Source: Choristocarpus tenellus KU-1152 (Eukaryota > Phaeophyceae). Taken from it: a stretch of 21,943 nt of DNA. The notes below the pieces were generated by a model. The model was given only the letters and a program-made list of their open reading frames with translations. It searched no databases and had not been told where the DNA came from. Both the position numbers and the translations under genes were made by a program. The stretch is from the NCBI GenBank assembly GCA_964200185.2, contig CAXNAD020000315.1, forward strand, positions 1-21,943, read 5' to 3'. Below, piece after piece: positions 19,401 through 21,943 of the stretch (positions are counted from its first letter, which is position 1; each line of letters begins with the position of its first letter).

Positions 19401-19810
19401 CTTTGAACTGGGATCTTTCTTATTTCCTATGGCCAATAACAGCATATTGGTGTGTCAAGGCAGTAGGGCAATACATATATACACACGCTTTGGATCATAG
19501 TACCTTTGCTAAGGATCTCTTCGTAGGGCAAATCTTTCCGGTCCACGTACTCCGGTAATAATGCTGCCCCAACGTGCACTGATTTACAGGCAAGGGAGGC
19601 AGCGCCTCGAAGAGTTACGAGGTCATGAACCAGAGTGTCCGACATCCTGTGTTGATCTCTCACCACTTCTCTCCGCAAATCACATTCCGTCGCGCGATTA
19701 GTGGGATCTCGCGCGTCGAAGTGGTTGTTTGATATTGGTGGTGAGGTTGATTCCACATCTCTACAACATGGAAGACACAAGACCCAGATCATCGCCCGAA
19801 CGCTCTTCAT
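7276..19810 (-). CDS. Secreted GH10 endo-1,4-beta-xylanase-like enzyme (nine-exon gene span)
   Basis: GH10 enzymes are retaining (beta/alpha)8-barrel hydrolases that cut internal beta-1,4-xylan bonds. Nine exons join with matching phase into about 418 residues. Residues 1 to about 17 form a signal peptide (MKSVRAMIWVLCLPCC), so secretion is inferred. The barrel starts near residue 67 (LRGAASLACKSVHVGAAL) and ends near 398 (MEALQTL). Landmarks in order: EFNSVVLEYNHKWEP (103-117), GHALCW (148-153), WDVVNEAL (191-198, acid/base Glu196), LFYNDDKVEG, GVPVHGVGLQAHL (270-282), ISEMDVRV (314-321, nucleophile Glu316), QREIYRDIL, FWGVSDVHSW (356-365) and DDPLLWD (373-379). The normally conserved Asn after the first-strand Glu is Tyr111, and VWH is CWD; these may shift substrate binding. 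Both catalytic acids are present and there is no stop or frameshift, so the gene looks functional. No carbohydrate-binding module is seen. Whether the last exon is terminal is open. Confidence 0.93.
7439..10517 (-). other. GH10 intron 8
   Basis: A GT-AG intron of 3079 nt, phase 2, with donor GTGAGT and acceptor gttaacag. An open frame of 114 codons at 7780-8124 (+) has no recognisable domain. Around 7600-7660 there is a short GGACC/GGTCC-rich stretch with imperfect inverted copies of gaccagg. Nothing else was identified. Confidence 0.75.
10518..10642 (-). CDS. GH10 exon 8: WG-x-SD-x-x-SW block
   Basis: It begins after acceptor tgtggacag and reads LPHTIDAFQAQREIYRDIL, then FAEPSFSGVTFWGVSDVHS plus a split Trp. 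This is the GH10 QA-x-x-Y helix and the last active-site strand, in which Trp357 and Trp365 fit the two conserved tryptophans. It ends AGCTG|GTGAGT, and the last Trp is completed by G at 7438. It is separated from exon 7 by 4.1 kb. Confidence 0.92.
11640..11810. repeat. Degenerate tandem repeat, about 43-47 base unit
   Basis: About 3.5 diverged copies align on the plus strand. Unit starts read ccttgagcagggacaaaca, cctggacaagggacaaaca, gtctgagaaaggaccagat and ccttgagcaaggacgggaa. Each of the first three is followed by a shared 'gatgctct...gagtttat'-like half. Drifted unit length and substitutions show it is old. Read on either strand it gives peptides of about 15 residues that echo each other, but plus-strand stops interrupt it, so coding is not supported. 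Confidence 0.65.
13213..13259. repeat. CA-rich microsatellite with CGCA interruption
   Basis: The plus strand carries a CA-dinucleotide run that passes through several CGCA units and returns to CACACA. The minus strand, which carries the LINE remnant, reads GT-rich here. It lies about 180 bases beyond the last recognisable LINE sequence and could be part of that element's 3' tail or an independent microsatellite. Confidence 0.9.
13371..13387. repeat. Short GGT trinucleotide repeat
   Basis: About five to six copies of GTG/GGT on the plus strand (ACC on the minus strand). It lies just past the 3' end of the minus-strand LINE remnant. Some LINE clades end in short simple repeats, so this may be the element's tail. 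Confidence 0.8.
13440..14511 (-). mobile_element. Decayed non-LTR (LINE) reverse transcriptase remnant
   Basis: Minus-strand pieces follow the order of a LINE polymerase and its C-terminal region: ADWFEIG-stop-GLRQACV; LFNLFFTALL; the catalytic block WGMLYADDVSILSK; MARSFGLTVSVLKTETIYL; FIFPGGTF; KAEVVEVLL; LRSHQHKLLPHCIGF; GCESMKATVRK; and ATNQQGLYGCVAGG. The frame breaks at TAG (14480-14478) and TGA (14324-14322), with a frameshift near 14100-14135 and another stop further on. The 5' part (endonuclease, N-terminal polymerase) is missing, as is typical of 5'-truncated insertions. It lies inside GH10 intron 7 on the same strand as the gene. Exact ends and target-site duplications were not found. 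Confidence 0.85.
14764..14939 (-). CDS. GH10 exon 7: nucleophile Glu
   Basis: It reads MKDRGVPVHGVGLQAHL, then SIRRNIRRLGEMGLEV and NISEMDVRVRK. Gln279 and His281 are the conserved substrate-contact residues in G-x-Q-x-H. Glu316 in ISEMD is the nucleophile (family consensus [TI]E[LM]D). The acceptor is atgttcaag. The donor is CGCAAG|GTTGGT in phase 0, chosen over the nearby GTGAGG because only phase 0 joins exon 8. Confidence 0.93.
14940..15338 (-). other. GH10 intron 6
   Basis: A GT-AG intron of 399 nt, phase 1, with donor GTACAG and acceptor tgttcaag. Nothing else was seen inside. Confidence 0.85.
15339..15444 (-). CDS. GH10 exon 6
   Basis: It reads VDPNVKLFYNDDKVEGAG, then SDKADAMVKLLR. 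It is the GH10 block DP-x-A-x-L-x-x-ND, which is usually NDYN but here NDD, followed by the K[SA]DA helix. It starts after acceptor cctgtgaag and ends CGAG|GTACAG in phase 1. The G is completed by GC from exon 7 to make Gly, giving LLRGMKDRGVPV. Confidence 0.92.
15445..16250 (-). other. GH10 intron 5
   Basis: A GT-AG intron of 806 nt, phase 0, with donor GTAGAT and acceptor ctgtgaag. It holds the telomere-like tract at about 15801-15830. Nothing else was recognised. Confidence 0.8.
15801..15830. repeat. Short telomere-like tract
   Basis: The plus strand reads ctaaccccaaccctaatcct and continues with atcctaatct. On the minus strand this is a degenerate run of TTAGGG/TTGGGG-like units, about four to five, inside GH10 intron 5. 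It is too short and irregular to be a telomere. It may be an interstitial telomeric trace or chance. Confidence 0.4.
16251..16337 (-). CDS. GH10 exon 5
   Basis: It has 29 codons, from DCSGNLADNVFLRKLGPSYI to FRVAHQ. It matches the GH10 segment after the acid/base strand, where a loop is followed by LG-x-x-YI and then a helix F-x-x-A. The acceptor is caagaacag and the donor CACCAG|GTAGAT, both in phase 0. If the alternative junction with exon 4 is used, it would begin at 16342. Confidence 0.88.
16338..16969 (-). other. GH10 intron 4 (GC-AG)
   Basis: About 632 nt, phase 0, with favoured donor GCAAGT and acceptor agaacag. It contains the tRNA-like SINE fragment listed separately. A GT-AG alternative exists a few bases away at both ends. 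Confidence 0.7.
16540..16600 (+). mobile_element. tRNA-derived SINE fragment (3' half of tRNA-like head)
   Basis: A T-arm-like B box, ggtttgaatcc (16561-16571), sits in aggttgtgggtttgaatccc and is followed by agctggatcg. This is the wording of tRNA T-arms and of tRNA-headed SINEs. The preceding acaaatcagagg resembles an anticodon-arm remnant. No A box, D arm or complete acceptor stem can be drawn, so this is not an intact tRNA gene. It lies in GH10 intron 4. Confidence 0.4.
16970..17045 (-). CDS. GH10 exon 4: acid/base Glu, GC donor
   Basis: It completes the Arg codon and reads HIRTTVGHFYGRCVSWDVVNEALNH, the GH10 helix HI-x-TVVG-x-Y-x-G plus the WDVVNEA strand, where Glu196 is the general acid/base. 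The favoured end is CAT|GCAAGT, a consensus GC donor in phase 0 that joins DCSGNLADNV in the next exon. An alternative GT donor four bases downstream (end at 16966), paired with an acceptor five bases further upstream, would insert two residues (AK) before a Gln and also stays in frame. Confidence 0.88.
17046..18829 (-). other. GH10 intron 3
   Basis: A GT-AG intron of 1784 nt, phase 2. A run of 14 A lies at 17611-17624. Open frames at 17228-17476 (+) and 17637-17819 (-) were examined and not accepted as genes. No repeat family was recognised. Confidence 0.8.
18830..18981 (-). CDS. GH10 exon 3: substrate-binding His/Trp
   Basis: It starts after acceptor cctggtag in phase 0 and reads GVYDFTQADKLVDWARD, then NMAVKGHALCW, then PKWLESLGTCRLREALY. 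This is the GH10 pattern Y-x-F-x-x-AD followed by the GHxLVWH block and the P-x-W loop. His149 and Trp153 keep conserved active-site positions. The usual Val and second His are Cys152 and Asp154. It ends TACAG|GTGACG, two bases into an Arg codon completed by exon 4. Confidence 0.93.
18982..19243 (-). other. GH10 intron 2
   Basis: A GT-AG intron of 262 nt, phase 0, with the consensus donor GTGAGT and acceptor cctggtag. Nothing else was seen inside. Confidence 0.85.
19244..19308 (-). CDS. GH10 exon 2: EFN...KW strand
   Basis: At 65 bases this is the smallest exon. It begins after acceptor caacacag and reads (E)FNSVVLEYNHKWEPL then LVGGRE, ending at a perfect donor GAG|GTGAGT in phase 0. The family consensus is EFN-x-VTPEN-x-x-KW. 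Glu110, Lys114 and Trp115 fit, but Asn is replaced by Tyr111. The match over more than ten residues and the phase on both sides make it firm. Confidence 0.92.
19309..19503 (-). other. GH10 intron 1
   Basis: A GT-AG intron of 195 nt, phase 1, with donor GTACTA and acceptor caacacag. Nothing else was seen inside. Confidence 0.85.
19504..19810 (-). CDS. GH10 exon 1: signal peptide and barrel start
   Basis: It has 102 codons plus one base. The ATG at 19810-19808 is chosen because a basic n-region and hydrophobic core (VRAMIWVLCLPCC) follow at once. About 50 residues of non-conserved, charged sequence lead into LRGAASLACKSVHVGAALLP, the standard GH10 opening, and then YVDRKDLPYEEILSK. The donor is AAAG|GTACTA. 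The left-over G joins the next exon's AG to give the Glu of EFN. The frame stays open upstream to a TAG at 19846-19844. Confidence 0.9.
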
Positions 19811-21943
19811 GATGCTTCCTACCTTGCTTAGAAATTCGTACACCTAGGGGAAGCAGTTATGCCACAGCATATGAACCTCAAAGATGAGCCCTATATCGAG
19901 ATCCTTGGGCGAGGTGTAAAATGACCCTTTCCTCTGTGCAAGGTGGCACAACAATGTCAAGAAGATATTAAATGATACCCTTGAACTTTTCTCGCAGGTA
20001 TAGCCAAGTGCTAAATGACCAAACCACATATATTCACTTGAAGTTATGCGCTGAATGGTCAACGCCAAGGTACTTGAGGTCCAGCTGCATGGCTGGTTTT
20101 GCCAAGAAACACTACGGAAGCTTAGCCTCCCAACACTTCGAACTCCTACCACATTATACCACTTTCATAAAATAGGAACAGAATGCACCCACCACATACT
20201 TTTATTTAAAGATGCCCTCATAGAAACAGCGCAGAAATGAAGACTCCTATTTTGTTGATGGGTTGCAGATAAGTGGGGGATTGGTGACTTCTCAAGGTTC
20301 TGATGTTTCAGAAATTTGAAAAAAAATGGGACCAGGGTGAGTAGGAGGAGAACTACGTGTTAACTACTAGTACAAAGTCATTGAAACCTCATTATCTTGG
20401 TTGTGGGACGGCATACAAGACCAGAAAACCCACAATAGTTGTACGGGTGCATGGTTAAAAGAATCATGCAGTCCGAGGACATACACTAACCAAGCCGTAG
20501 GAACAGCAGCAATCCACCAAGTTAAAGCAGCTAGAGCAAATGAGGTCGCACCCATCACATCTTCTATTTTGGTATCTTTCTTTGTTCGTTGTGATATGTG
20601 AGGTGTGTTGTCCAGATTGGTAGGTGCGTTCCCGAGCTTTCCTAAGACCCTCATGATGCTGATGACGTCGCCGACGTTTTGTTCTCTGCTGAGTGCTTCA
20701 CTGCTACTTGTATGGTAGTGATTTGTGATGGTCTTGATTTTCCTTTCTACTTCGAGTTCTTTATATTGTTCCGTGTGACGTATAGAATATCAAATTTCAC
20801 CATGAAGTAGATGTCGTGCGTGTGCTGGGAGGCAAACTGATCACTCCTTTGTGGCAAGTAGGTTAACCCTTTTCCTCCTGCTGAAGTGCATACGCGTCTA
20901 TTTTATGGTTCATTTGTGGGAAGAAAGTTTAAAGAATATCAGAATCGGGCATTGTATGAATCAAATCTAGTTTCATGTACATTTTGTCCCACAGACCAAA
21001 TTGGACGTTTTAGTAAATGCCGTTCTTTTCAACTCACTTGTACCACAAAATTGACCTTTTGAGAATGCTGGTGATCAAGAAACCTCTTGAACATGGTGCA
21101 GGGTCGTGCTTTGGCTGTAGTTTTGATTAATGTGCTAATAAAAATATTGTACCTGGTGTTTCAACCAACAAGGAAGGAATAATGCCGCATAGCACAACGG
21201 CACTACATTATTTCTGGCTTTTGGATGAAAATCTCAATCCTGGATTGGGTTTAGTGGGTCTCGAAATTGATTGGTGCAAATTGCTTGTGAAGAGTGATGG
21301 CACACGGCCTCCATCCAGTTAGTGCTGGATCATGCCGTGTAATGACGGTTTACATTGATGTTGCAGCTACAATTTATTAAAACCAGTGATACTGCTGGCT
21401 TGCAGAAAACTGAGTCATGAGGAGCTATAGAAGATCAAAGGAGGAATCCAGTAACAGGAATGTTACTAAAATTGTCACAGCAGAACTTGAAGGAGAAGGT
21501 TAACATGCACCTACGCACTTGTGCAAGGGTTTGTTGTCTTACGAGATGATGGAAGGTTGGGAAAGGGTCTTGGTGAGGGCGAACAATAATGGAGTTGTGA
21601 CCACAAACTTCAGCTGGAGGAAAATTGTGGGATTGAAGGTACAAACTAGCAGCGTTGCATGCGATGTGCTTTGGAAGGGCTTGAGATATGGTCAGCCTGT
21701 TTTGAGCTTACTTAGTGAGTAGTGGGCACATCTCCAGCTGCGAAATTGACATTGTTGTCATGTCAATTGGTAGGTAGTGGGCTCCAACTGCTGCTATGCT
21801 TCACTCAATAAGTTCAATGAGTCCACCATCTCGTAATGGAAGGTTGGAAGGGTGCCTTGCCGAGACTCACTCCATAAAACTCTAGGAGCGACCCAAAGTA
21901 TCTGAGGGGGGGGGATTCTACACCAGGGTGTCCATTTGGGGCA
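19811..21943. other. Right flank upstream of the GH10 gene
   Basis: This should contain the GH10 promoter and 5' UTR. On the minus strand a strong acceptor (ctgcttcccctag, ending at 19844) lies 34 bases before the ATG, so a 5' UTR intron and a further upstream exon are possible. A minus-strand frame at 20367-20654 (95 codons, ATG) has a hydrophobic stretch (ALAALTWWIAAVPTAWLVYV) but matches nothing I know. The window ends near a nine-G run (21906-21914). No other gene, repeat family or RNA was recognised. Confidence 0.5.

Noticed and set aside
20367-20654. Minus-strand ATG frame of 95 codons with a hydrophobic segment.
   Set aside because: It could be a small membrane protein, but no family was recognised and the plus strand is also open here; kept only as a remark in the right-flank entry.
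1-21943. CRISPR array, bacterial operons, complete rRNA or tRNA genes.
   Set aside because: No regularly spaced repeats, no ribosome-binding-site-led gene clusters, and no full cloverleaf were found; the exon structure shows the DNA is eukaryotic.

Overview
The window is nuclear DNA of an intron-rich eukaryote. No long open frame exists, there is no bacterial gene packing or Shine-Dalgarno/operon logic, and the coding signal comes in short exons bounded by GT-AG (and some GC-AG) junctions with matching phases. It also carries a decayed non-LTR retrotransposon, a tRNA-like SINE fragment and microsatellites. The lineage cannot be fixed from sequence alone; an alga or other protist, or an invertebrate, would fit.

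Two genes can be reconstructed by protein-family matching plus splice-phase bookkeeping. (1) Plus strand, about 1978-5210 (5' end missing or unresolved): a homologue of SWSAP1, the RecA-fold partner of the SWIM protein SWS1/ZSWIM7 in homologous recombination. Four exons (1978-2121, 2682-2818, 3371-3702, 4979-5210) join in frame. The Walker A exon is not visible. (2) Minus strand, 19810 down to about 7276: a secreted glycoside hydrolase family 10 enzyme (endo-1,4-beta-xylanase type) in nine exons of 65-307 bases over 12.5 kb. Every junction closes in phase to give about 418 residues, with signal peptide, acid/base Glu196 and nucleophile Glu316 present, plus two unusual active-site changes.

The genes converge, with about 2 kb of apparently non-coding DNA between their stop codons. 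Introns 7 (4.1 kb) and 8 (3.1 kb) of the GH10 gene are the largest. Intron 7 holds a LINE reverse-transcriptase remnant on the gene's own strand, followed by simple repeats, and a degenerate tandem repeat of about 45 bases. Introns 4 and 5 hold a tRNA-like SINE fragment and a telomere-like tract. The left 2 kb and right 2.1 kb show no gene I can identify with confidence. The two genes have no evident functional link: one is nuclear DNA repair, the other secreted polysaccharide breakdown. All exon boundaries are inferred, not confirmed by transcripts.
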